Shown: piece by piece, positions 38,610 to 50,257 of the stretch | How positions within the stretch are numbered: position 1 is the first letter of the stretch | Layout of the letters: each line of letters starts with the position of its first letter | Source: Sphagnum compactum | Taxonomy: Eukaryota > Bryophyta > Sphagnopsida > Sphagnales | DNA length: 64,000 nt | NCBI GenBank assembly: GCA_965153455.1 | Contig: OZ234493.1 | Coordinates: forward strand, 16,606,213-16,670,212 | Direction of reading: 5' to 3' | Program-made: the position numbers and the translations under genes | Notes under the pieces: model-generated | Seen by the model: only the letters and a program-made list of their open reading frames with translations | Told to the model about the DNA's origin: nothing | Database searches by the model: none

Positions 38610-39345
38610 AGGTTTTCTGGGTAGGTATCAATATATCAAAGAATTTGTTGAAAAAAAGAAGAAGAGGGTATTAGGCTTCAAATTTTTAGGTTTTTTGGGG
38701 GATGGGTTTGGGGTGAAGGGTAGAGTGGGGGTTTGGGTTGTGGTTCTTTCACCTTCTTTTGTATCCCACCATCAATTCCATTTAACTATGGTTAGGTTTT
38801 CTGGGTAGGTATCAATATATCAAAGAATTTGTTGAAAAAAAGAAGAAGAGGGTATTAGGCTTCAATTTTTTAGGTTTTTTGGGGGATGGGTTTGGGGTGA
38901 AGGGTAGAGTGGGGGTTTGGGTTGTGGTTCTTTCACCTTCTTTTGTATCCCACCATCAATTCAATTTAACTATGGTTAGGTTTTCTGGGTAGGTATCAAT
39001 ATATCAAAGAATTTGTTGAAAAAAAGAAGAAGAGTGTATTAGGCTTCAAATTTTTAGATTTTTTGGGGGATGGGTTTGGGGTGAAGGGTAGAGTGGGGGT
39101 TTGGGTTGTGGTTCTTTCACCTTCTTTTGTATCCCACCATCAATTCAATTTAACTATGGTTAGGTTTTCTGGGTAGGTATCAATATATCAAAGAATTTGT
39201 TGAAAAAAAGAAGAAGAGTGTATTAGGCTTCAAATTTTTAGATTTTTTGGGGGATGGGTTTGGGGTGAAGGGTAGAGTGGGGGTTTGGGTTGTGGTTCTT
39301 TCACCTTCTTTTGTATCCCACCATCAATTCCATTTAACTATGGTT
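38610..39345. repeat. Tandem array, 4 copies of a 184-bp unit
   Basis: The unit starts aggttttctgggtaggtatc and recurs at 38610, 38794, 38978 and 39162, exactly 184 bp apart and nearly identical. Each unit contains a G-rich block (gggggatgggtttggggtga) and a gaaaaaaagaagaag block. The array ends after ccatttaactatggtt near 39345. Confidence 0.95.
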
Positions 39346-42246
39346 TGAGTATATATGGGAGTCTTAAGACCATCCAAGTGAAGGAAAAAAAAAAGCCAGG
39401 CACGGGCGGATTGTGTCCGACCGTCACAGGTACCCACTAGTACTGCGTAAAAACCCTTCCTTTCCCCTAAATGGAAAAAGAATAGGGAGTTTGCATTTCC
39501 CATTCAATTGCAAAGGGGATTCCTTGAGATTCTCAGATTTTCAAACAGAGGATCCCCCACAAATTTTTTGTGTTGGGTGACCCAGCACCCACACTGGTAG
39601 CATGGTAAGAACCCAAATTTTCATTTAAATTGCTTCTGAATATTACAAATACCATGCTTAGGTTAAAATAAGGTCTGTGAGATCAAATCTAAGATTTTTT
39701 GGGCTTAATACGGTCACTAATTGGCCTCGCTAAAAAAAGGTGCAGGTATCAGTGGTAGGAGCTGGTTCACCCTGGCCGTGAGGTGTGTAAGATGAGGGCC
39801 AAGCCTGAGTCGCAATCACTGACCCTGACTTGACCCGCCCAAGAAAATGGCCTCCCCTTGTGAATTTTTTTTCAAGCAATTAAAATAACTTTTATCCTTT
39901 GCTTATCTTTCCGTATCACCTTACAAGGGTCTGCTGTCCTGAGATCTTGCAGGGTTCTTATGGGAACCATGACATTATGGCATACAACCCAGGCCATTGA
40001 AAATGATAAATCATTTCAGCTGAAAAATCTTTATGCACGCAATGTCCTCTTCATAGGACCTCCTGGAGGGAGGTTCTGCCAACAATGGCGATAAGGAAGT
40101 TCACCAATTCCATTGAGAAGAGGACTCTCCCCAATAGAAGAATACTTTCTAAAGTCATCCATTATGTCTGTTCTCTGTGACATACATCAACAAGTGTTCA
40201 GTAAGCATTGGGTCATACTTCAACAATTTTATGGTTTTGTATGGGTTTGTGCAGTTCTTTTCAAGATAATTTTCATTTGGCAAAGTGGTAAATTTTTGAA
40301 AAATCGCATTTCACACCTTAAAACATGTTAAAATTTCCAAGATTTTCTCAAAGAAATATAGTAAAATTGGTTTTGTTGGAATTGTCAACACACATTTGGA
40401 TTGTTGATGATACTTTATTATTGATTTTGCAACACAAAGGTTTCAGTTTTCTATCAAAGGTTATGAGTATTTCCCTCCAAATATTATCGACTGTGTATTA
40501 GTCTTTCCTTGGCAACATCTACTATTAGTATCTTCACATTCTTGACAAAATGTTTGTAGACTTGGCCAGATTTCATATAATGTCAACATTTCTTGTAGTT
40601 TTGTCTTATCAACACATCCATAAATGTAATACATCACATTTTCAACAAACTTCAGTCATGCTTGGGAATGCAAGTAAATCTCTGAGGCAAGTCCTGTAAA
40701 ATATATCTAGTTGATCAAAATTATTTGATCAACTAGATGTACAAATCAAATTGAAATCATGTTGACATTGTAGACTCAAACTAATACTATATTGCCAATG
40801 AACTAGAGAACAAGAATTTCATTGGATCAACAAAGTAGCCTCTCTAAATTTTTAAACCTTTTTTTGGTAACCTAGGTCGGCTAGTAGGTGCCATAAAGCA
40901 ATAATCAGCCACCACTAGTGCAAACCCTAAGCCATGGCCACTCACTTCTATCAATAAGAAAATGATAAAAGAATCTCTTTTATGCTTACTGACTACTACT
41001 GTAGGAACACATTAGGCAGAATTTTTTGGAATCCACACCTTTTCCCACACGTGGCAAATTTGTACACTTCTAAAACATTCATCCAATAACTCATCATAAC
41101 AATCAATTTGGTATTCTCATTAGTAGATCGAAACTAGATAATTAGCCTTTAGTATTATATGATTACAAGATTGCACAATATTAAAACAATTCAGTTATTA
41201 AACCTTTTAGGAACTGTTTAATTGTTAATGTGAAACAAACCCAAAGAAACCCAACAAGAATGAACATGGCCATAACCTTTTGATTCAATTGCAACTTCAT
41301 TGCAACTATTACCTTTTATCTATTAACAACTACTTAACTAACTACTTACTCTTAATTATTGTCTAATTATCAACTTGACTTAACTTATTAATTAATTCAT
41401 CTTATATGACACCTAAGCTAAGTTTTGTTGAGGACTAGGCCTAGGTTGAGTGCCAGTACGATCTCAAGCACAAAAATTTCTCAGCAACTAGACAATTATT
41501 GCAATGTTCGAGTTTTGAGAGATACAAGAAATCAATTGTGGATTTGACAAATATGGACATGCTAACATGAGTTGCACAAATCCTAAGTACCTATCTTGAC
41601 ATTCTTCGCAACCATGATGTAATTTTTCAAAAAACCTAAGCACTTCTATTGACATTTCCAAACATGGTTCCCCTAGTCCAAGCCTTGATACAATCATGCA
41701 TACATAATATATGAACTAACTTCAAACCCTCCATTTAGGGAGCCAATTCCACTTAGGAATGTGGTTAATTGATGATGTTTAATTGGGTGGTAAATGGTTT
41801 TTAACTGAGGGTTTGTTTTAAAATGTAACTAATGTTTTTTAGTGCTCTTCACTGTTAATTCACATCATGCAAGGTTGCTCTCCATCATTGATGGCAACAC
41901 CACAAGTGGAAGTAGCACCTTGTCCCACCCAAGGAAAAAATCTAAAACCTATATATATGGGTCCTTTACAAGACACCAAAACAAGTCACCAACTTGGAAG
42001 AGCCGAGGTATATTTATGAATGCACCAAAGCTGGTAGGGTGAACCCAAATCTGATTACATGGTAATGGGCTTTGCTAGGGCATGTTCCAAGGTCTAGAGC
42101 AAATCAATATCCACCAGGGCGCCATCCACTCGATGCCTGTTATGGCCAAGTTGTGGGTGGACCTCCAGTAAGTTACTATATAGTTTCACCTTGATAACCC
42201 ATTTTGTGAGAAGTAGGTGCTGTCCATATGTTGGTAGATAGGTAAC
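39346..42246. other. Intergenic DNA, nothing recognised
   Basis: The short frames at 40113-40331, 41488-41697 and 41842-42042 lack motifs. There are GC-richer patches at 39400-39440 and 39740-39840, without identifiable features. Confidence 0.5.
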
Positions 42247-42560
42247 AAGGGGTGTGTCCCCCATTGTGAACTTGCCATTTACATTAAAAAGTATCCTAAG
42301 GAAAAAGAAGAATTATGGAAACTCAAACATTTCACTATGGAAAAATATAGTCTTCAAAAAGTCCTTTAAACAAATTAAAATCCTTCAAGATATTATAAAT
42401 CTATAACTAATCTCAAGTTTGAACACAAGCCAAAACATCATCTTTCAAAAATCCTCATGTGAAAATAAACCTAATATCTAAGAACCAAAATCCCTTTAAA
42501 CTACTATACTCTATAATAAATTTAAAACACAATATTCTTGCCTTGCTAGGCAATGCCAAC
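42247..42560 (+). repeat. Dispersed repeat family copy Q
   Basis: It starts at 42254, aaggggtgtgtcccccattg, and follows the 12-kb copy through tatggaaactcaaacatttc, cacaagccaaaacatcatc and aatcctcatgtgaaaata, ending near the imperfect palindrome gccttgctaggc. It stands alone, without an inverted partner nearby, so the unit can exist by itself. Confidence 0.8.
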
Positions 42561-43950
42561 AATAAAACAGATAATTAGTTTGTAAGTAGATGATTTATAC
42601 ATAGGTAAGGGATGTTTTTTAAAAAACTAATTGAACTAACTACCATCATCAGTAAGGGAACTGGAACCCAACAGAAAATTGTTTCCACAGCATTTACATT
42701 CATTTTGCATGGTGCACTGGTGGGTGCTGGTTCACTAGGATTCCGAGAAACTTTGATATGGCTACCCAACTGACATAAACCCCAGGTCTATGCCAAGAGC
42801 ACCAAGAAAAAAAAGTTTTCCGTTCAATATTCAATTGGTGGCAAATTGGCCAATTTCAACACTTTTGTCTATTGCTAGTGAACATCTGGCCGCAGCAGAT
42901 TCAACGTTTGGCTTTCAAAGCAACTAAACATTCTAGGAAATTTCCATGTAGAGGAACTTTGAACTAGGTGCCAGCAAAATGCAAACACTTTGCAATATCT
43001 CTCTACTTTTACTTATGTACCTACCTAAGTTAAATATTGTAATTTATCATAGTTCTTTTGCATTTGGCATATACTAGACTTGGCAAGTTTTGTTGTTTTC
43101 AATTGATATTGAAGATACTAAGCCATGTTTGTCTGTGTTTGTGCTTGAAGTGGTCAATAGTAGGTAGTCTTTCAAAGTTTTGCTCCTAGTGATGGCTGGC
43201 TCCTAGTTCATAGCGGCAACTCATGTTGGTCATTCTCATTTTATTGTTCTAATGTTTGTTTTGATTATTATAATCCAACTGTTCATGGGTGTTCTATCTC
43301 AAATGGTAAACTACAAGGGCCGAACTAATCCTGCAAATGGTGTGTTCTATTAATCAAATTCTGAATTTGTTTGCAGTTCCAAATAATGAAATGGTCTCTT
43401 GGCTTTGAAATTTTGATTTTTTCATAAAGTTTCCTACTTCATTTGTTTTGGTAATGTTTAGTTAGATTTTCCCCTAAAGGTTGTACTGATTTATATTGCA
43501 ATTATACCTTTGATTTGCATGTATAGTAGTGGCATTAAAACAACTTTATGTTGAGTGGAACGAAACATATGATCTTCAAGGCACAGTTCATGGCTAGCAT
43601 GCAATCACTATTCAAAATGATGTTGATCCTTGCTGCAACGAAACCTAGTTTGGGCTGTTGTGTGATTTAAGCGCATGCCCAACCTATAAAGTTATTGGTT
43701 TGTGGGTTTTATATCACTTACCCTCTTGACAAGCTTTCAAAGCTTTCATAACTCTCTATTATATACACAACTTGAGTTCTCAAGCTACAAATGATGATGT
43801 TCCTACAAGAAGTCTAGTGATAATTCCAATGGAAACTATGATGTGGAGGTTAATGTTTAGTGCACTTGTTGTAGAAGATTTGTTTGAAAGTAGAATTAAC
43901 TTTAGCTTTGAAACACACAAGCCAAGTGGGAAACATTTGAGTCTTACCAG
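42561..43950. other. Intergenic DNA upstream of the LRR relic
   Basis: No supported gene. The frame at 43772-43960 leads into the first LRR-like block and might include an upstream exon of it, but no motif confirms this. Confidence 0.4.
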
Positions 43951-46900
43951 GAGTTCATAGGACTGGATCTTCAAGGCCAATTGGCTTAGGCTATTGGAAA
44001 CCTCACCAATATTTAATTCTTGTAAGTAACCTTTGTATATAAGGGTTCGAGCATGATTGGGGTGCCACATTTGAGTCTTAAGAACTCATTCCAAGGACTC
44101 TCAAATTCACCTTTTTCTTTTCTTTTTTCATGCCAAATGAAATAATTTTGCTCCAAATTTTATAGAAGCCTCTAAAGTTTTTTTTTATAAACTTATGATA
44201 GTGAAAATAATAAAATTTATCCAATTTGGGCCATGTTCTATCAATGGCCCAAAATTCCCAGAGATTTCCCTTATTTAAACTTTTTACATTACAATAGGGC
44301 ATTTGGTTTTTATCACATTCATACATTTTATACACATTAGCACATAAAATGTTTGTGTTAAAAATCTTGGGCCAAAAAAAGTTGTTTAGACATTCCTTAT
44401 GAGTCCTTGAATTTTTTTTCCTCATGAAAGAAAGTCTTGGAATTTTTTCAAGGATTTGATAAAAATCTTTATACTTATTTAAATTTGACATTTTATGGAT
44501 AGAATAATTCTTTTGTAATGTATCTATTTATGAATAAAATCAAACTTTTGATATGAATGTATTACCAAGTTTCAACAACATATTTAAGTGAAGGGGTCTA
44601 AGGAATATAAAATGAGACAATCCTTTTGGGTACCCCAACCATGCTTTGACCCATAAAACTTATTTTTCACAATGGTAGGTATAGGAGAAGGGTATATTTT
44701 TAAACTAAAGGTGTTTTCCATAACTTCAAAAGCACTTCTAGTAGGGATCTTTCATGAAGTGGAAAGCCTTGTGCTACATAAACATCCTAAAAATACAATA
44801 AAAATAATTATTTTTCTTTACATTTTTTCTATGTTTCTTTAAATGGGCATAACATGGGTACAACATTGATTTTTATGCTTGAATGATTCAACATTTTTTT
44901 TGGATTAGCCAATCAACAATAGGTACCTTAATGTGAAGATGCACTTGACATGCAAAACATTAATCTAGTAATATAATTTGCTGCAACATATTAAAGCAAA
45001 AACCAAATAAACATGGGATCTCTCCGATGTTAGTTTTAAGGTGTTTATTGTTGGATTTGCAGAACCATAAGTGGCAAACCAAGACTCTTTGAAAATCTTC
45101 CAGATGAAATTTCAAACCTCCATAACTTGTTGAAACTACAAAAATTAATAATTTTAGGAATGTTTTTGGTCATTTTCTAACTAGAATAGGTTTTCAGCAA
45201 TTTGCTTGTGAATGGGATCCACTATTAAATCAATATATATGCAAGGGAGTCAACATTCATAGCCAAATAAAATCATTTTTGCCGAAATATTGATATTAAC
45301 ATTGAATACATTTAGGAATGATTTTTGAAAAAATTGAAAGTGCCAAAATTAGTGTGTTCAAAGTGTATACTTGCTCAAATTAAAGTGTAAAGATAAGTTT
45401 GGAGTATGAGAAAATAATTTTTTTCACAAAACCATCAATCTATGACAATTTATGAAAATTTATAAATTATCAATAACATTGCATTGCCGCATGACTATCA
45501 TGCAATATTTCCATGTTATGCATTAGAATTTCATCTATGTTTAAGGTTTATGAATGAAAAAGTGACATAATTTGGGGCATTATAAGATGTAGACATCTTG
45601 AAAACAAATTGAACACACATGATGAATGTTTTCCACAACCTCACACTCATGAAAATAATGGGATGAAATTTGGGGTGGTTATTTATGGCAGGGATTTCCA
45701 TGGTAGCAATTTTATTGGACGTATACCAAATTTGCAAATGGAGTTTTTACAACATTTGTAAGCTACTAGGCATCCAAACTTTGTTAACTTGCTTTCAAAA
45801 ATTTGAAATTTGGGCACATGTTATGATTTGTTGATGTCATCTAGATTCCATATCTAAGTTTGAAACGATATTGTTATCATATGAATTTTGATGAAAGTAA
45901 TTCAATTGGGGGGCATTTGGAATCAATTTATGTTGTGGAATTATAGAGATTTGAATGGGAATGCATTAAATGGGCAAATAGCAAACACTTTCAATTCAAT
46001 CTTTGGAAAACAAAATAAAAAACTCTTGTTGTTGCAAATATTGGACTTGTCTTCAAATCAATTGATTGGCATCATGCTTAAAATGCCACTTGCCACTTGA
46101 CTCAATTGTAAGTGATTGAACAACCTTAGAACTTCAATAGCTAGTTGAAGCTCTTTTTTTGTTTATAATAAACTATAGTATCTATATGCAAGTTAAGAAA
46201 AACACATAAAAAAATCTTTGATACATAAAGTCCTTGATGTTTTGTCCATACCCTAAACTTTAAATTCAATTTGTAAATGTTTTAAGACTTATCTACACAT
46301 GAGGAAATTTTGTTTGCCCACCTTAGTTTGGGTGCAATCATATGTACTTAAAATAACAACATTAAAAGGATGTTTGGTCATTTTGCATAATGGACATCGA
46401 GGTGTTTCTCAACTTGTGGTGGAATTTTGAATATTGTGACGTTTTCATCAATGTTCATGTTGATGTTGTATTTTAACTAGATTGTATAAATGATTAAGTA
46501 AGGGTAGACAACTAACAAAGACATGCAAAGAATGTTATTATTGAATATATAAATAAGAAGCTTTAGAAGAGGTGGTTATTTGGAAACATAAATGTTTGAA
46601 TAATTCCTAAACAAGGACTAGGGAAACCTCTATGAAATTCGTAAAATAGCCAATCCCACAAATGTTGATTGTAGAAACATTAACCATAATCAACTTGATG
46701 GAACTCTTGATGCCTTTTTTGGATCATTGATCAACATTTATGGAATCACCAACTTGGACATTTCATACAACAAATTTTCAAGGAATGTTTCAAGTTTATT
46801 CCATAACCGTTGTGAGTAAACAAAAACCTTTCATTGAAGTGGTTGCATCATGTTTTCTTTTCACCTTTAATGTAACATTGGAAATTTTGATCGTATTATA

Positions 46901-47493
46901 TATGCAATGATGGGACTCATAGTAATTGCTCTTCTAGTAGTGGTTATTAAAAATATTTGCTATATTTGATATCAATATATTCATTTGGACAAATTATTCC
47001 AACTCAGAATACTAATCTAGGGCATAATTAAAGTTATCATACATTTGAAACAACTTGAAAATTTCAATCTTGAGCCCTTTTTTTTAAATATGTCAAGTGG
47101 GAATATTTAACCTCTTTAAAAACTTATTATAATATATGGTGTATGATGAATAATCTTAATATCATAATGAGAAATCAAGAATTCATTGGGGGAAATTTCA
47201 ATTTATTTTCCAAGAAAGGTTATAATAAAATAATTCATTAATAATTTACAAATCATGGAAAGTATTGAGAATCTCATTAAAATGGATTGTAAAATGGATT
47301 TGTCTCGATTGAACTTAAATCTACAACTAATCGGATGGATTAAGCTATAAAAAGATATTGAAACAAACTTTTGGTTGCATGGTTCTCTTTGAATATTCCT
47401 TTGTTTTGTAAGTTGATGAACAATAATAACTTCAATGGTGATTTTCTTAATGTACCATCAACACTTCAAATTTTGGACATATCTAAAAATAAA
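43951..47493 (+). pseudogene. Eroded LRR receptor gene, truncated at the duplication junction
   Basis: Several exon-like blocks in order encode leucine-rich repeats. 43961-44021 reads LDLQGQLA-stop-AIGNLTNI with two stops and a GTAAGT donor. 45062-45140 reads LPDEISNLHNLLKLQK after an AG. 45692-45757 reads FHGSNFIGRIPNLQ and ends at GTAAGC. 45940-46080 reads LNGNALNGQIANTFN and LLLLQILDLSSNQLIG. 46670-46800 reads NHNQLDGTLDAFF and ITNLDISYNKFS. 47400-47493 reads [12 protein letters not shown] and [10 protein letters not shown]. Many small LRR exons are typical of some plant LRR receptor-like kinases. No kinase exon follows, because at 47494 the sequence switches to Makorin copy B. Stops and the missing 3' half make this a pseudogene. 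Confidence 0.75.
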
Positions 47494-49616
47494 TGCACAT
47501 TTTATCAGCGTGGCCTTTCTTCTTATGGCAGTCGCTGCAGGTATGTGCATGTAAAACTGTCCCGTCCAGTGTCAAATAATCCTCTCCCTCCCCTACCAAG
47601 ACCTTCAGTGGTAGCTCTTAACTCATCTCCAGACACAAGTAGGGCAGAAGAGAGCTCAAGCAATACCCCTACACAAAGTGCCTGGCAACTCACAGAAGGC
47701 AAGGCTAATTTGGGTCCCCGATTTCTGGAAGAAGATGATGAAAAGGATGTTGAAGAGATTGAAATGCCAACGTCCAACGACCCCAGTGAGATCCCAATCT
47801 GCGCGTCTGCAGCTGCTGGCATATGCCCTCGGGGTGATAACTGCCCGCAGATTCATGGTGACTTCTCCCCAACTTGTGGGAAGCATTGTTTGCATCCCTT
47901 TCGTCCATGAGAATGTGATAACCACAGGCAGCAGTGTGAACGTAACCAGAAGAAGCTTGAGGCACTTCGCAAGAGCCAAGATATTGAAGGCAGTGTCTGT
48001 CTGGAACGGGTGCTTTCAAAGCCAACAGTTGCTGAGCGGAAATTTGGATTAATGTCAGGTCATCCATTTTGTGTTGGCTGTATACGGGGTTGGCGGAGTG
48101 GTTCTCATGCACCAGGGATGGACATTGATACTGTTGTGCGGGCCTGCCCAGTTTGTCGAGTAACTTCACATTTTATAGTCCCAAGTGTTGTTTGGTACTC
48201 AAGTTCTGAAGTAAAGGAGGATATAATCAACGGCTATAAGAACAAGCTCAGGTGTGTGCATGAGACCTAAAGCTGTTTGTTCTATTTGATGTGCCTCTCA
48301 CAACTGGAGGTTTTATTACCCATCTGACATACTACTTGACAGATGGTGACCTGATACATAATTGTCCTTTAAGGTTATACTCACCCTATTATGGACCTGT
48401 CTAATGACCAGCCAGCTGGTTGGATTTTGACTTGCAAGATTGGCGCTGCCATTCTGGTAGGCTTGTCATGTGGCTGCACCCAGCTGTGACCATCAGTCTT
48501 TTATCTGGTCGGGTGCCTGATTTGTCAATATTTGTGTATATAGATTGTGCTCTGATTTGTCATAGGTGGGTGGTGTGTTGCACATTAAATGACTGGTGTA
48601 CGACCTCCTTTTCCATCCCTTCAACAATTCAAGCAATCAAGGAGATCAAGTGGACATGGAGGCATAAGGGGTGACCCCAAAGTCCTTATTGGTCTCTAGG
48701 TGTTTGCATTCTTATGTGAGAACATATAGAATGCTTTACCTTACCTCCTGATCCACAGACGTGTAAAAATACACGCACAATGTTTTTTGTAATTGAATGT
48801 TAGCGGTGTATTTGTGTGTGCGGTGATGTTGATTGTAAGTATTTTGACTATGGAAATGGAACATGTCCCTTTGGAACTAGCTGCTTCTACAAGGTAAGGA
48901 AACCAGCTTTTTTTGTTCTCTGTCCTCTGTGCAACTCAAATTGTCATGTCAGAGTGTAGCTGACCCCCATGTGACCATGTTGTCTTAACACATTTGACAA
49001 TTCCGGTTGGCATCAGATGCTCCTGCTCAGGATTTTGCATATTTAGCTGGTTTCATATGTTGAATTTCCTTCATCTGCAGCATATGTTTAGCGATGGAAG
49101 TAGGGAGGAGGTGAAGTTACGGCACCTTGGTGCTGCTGATGGGAACACTGTCATTGCCAAAAATGTTCGGTAAGCTTTTCAGGCTCCCCTTGCTGAAAGG
49201 TTTTCTCCTTTGTTTTTGACCGATCCTTAGGAGCTTTGTAGTTTTCATGAAATTATTAACATCTTTGGTCAGGATGTAAGATGACCAAAGATGTTCAAGA
49301 TCCATACATCATTTTAAGCTCAAGACTACCCTGCCGTGATTTTTTGTGGCTTCCTGACTGCAATTGTCCATGTCCTTTGATATCAGACCTTAAATGTGTT
49401 GCTGGCTGGTCAAGGGAGAAATTATTCTGGCAGATAAAGGGTTTGAGTGTTGCAACTTCTGAAAGCTTCTGCCCTCTCTAATGTTGGAGAAGGATTTCAT
49501 TCTATTCTGCATTTTGAACGTTATGTGCCACTTGTTGTAATGGTTTGCAGTTTTTGAATCCAATGTTGTTTTGATTTTCTCTTGATATGGACAGGTTATC
49601 GGACTTCCTGGACTGA
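47494..49616 (+). pseudogene. Makorin-like pseudogene, copy B
   Basis: Lacks exon 1 and the first codon of exon 2. Remaining blocks: 47494-48251, 48824-48893, 49081-49169, 49595-49616. It shares the TGA after CLHPFRP (47908-47910), the Gly for the first RING Cys, the missing Cys-Asp and the lost exon-3 acceptor with copies A and C. Private lesions include the 5' truncation and a TGA in the last exon (SDFLD-stop, 49614-49616). The open frame upstream fuses LRR residues to the CCCH finger (47371-47910), a chance chimera at the junction. Confidence 0.88.
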
Positions 49617-50136
49617 TTGGTTAATGCCAGGTGAACTGGATGGATGAGAATGCAAGCGGGAACCAACATGGAGACTTAGCTTGCCAAAAATACTAATATG
49701 ACAGGAAGGACCAAGTATTTAAGGGCTCTTGACACAAGGACTGCACACAACATGTGCATTCATAATCTGTAAGCTTTTACTTTGCCCCAGCAATTCTACC
49801 TGCACTCAAACGGGTTGCCTGACTGATCTATGGGGTAGTAAAGATTCATACCCTGTTGTCCAGATATCATGATCTGGGCAGAGATGGTAGTTGTGTTATC
49901 AAATAAGTTCCAGGGTTGTCTGACTGATCAATGGGGTAATTGGATTGTTATATATACTTCCCTACACCCACTATTGGGAGCTGACGAAGTGAGTAGGGTG
50001 TTGTGGCAGCTAGTCATTGCTATTCATAGTGAAGTTGATTGTCTGATACTTTGCAAGTGACACTTGTCATGTTATGACCATACTGAATTTCATCATCTGA
50101 GTTTTGCTTGTACTAGAATTGACCCAATGGTTACAC
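47494..50136 (+). repeat. Makorin-bearing duplicate block B
   Basis: Matches 21318 to about 23957. The left edge is a sharp switch from LRR sequence. The right edge is a switch to block C between 50133 and 50142. The distance from a point in B to the same point in C is 2767 bp. Confidence 0.9.
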
Positions 50137-50257
50137 CTTCAGATTATGCTCACAGCTTTCAGTTTGCGCATGACTTTGTTTTTCCCCTCAATTAGAACAT
50201 TGTTTTCTCAGTGTTCCTGTCATGTGTGTGTAGTGATTGTTGTATGATCATGTGCAG

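Noticed and set aside
39740-39850. Possible tRNA-derived SINE (phrase gctggttcaccctggcc resembling a B box)
   Set aside because: No matching A box at the right distance, no 3' tail and no target duplication were found.
44078-44491. 137-codon minus-strand frame starting at ATG
   Set aside because: Lysine, asparagine and phenylalanine-rich as expected from AT-rich DNA, and it lies inside an intron of the LRR relic.
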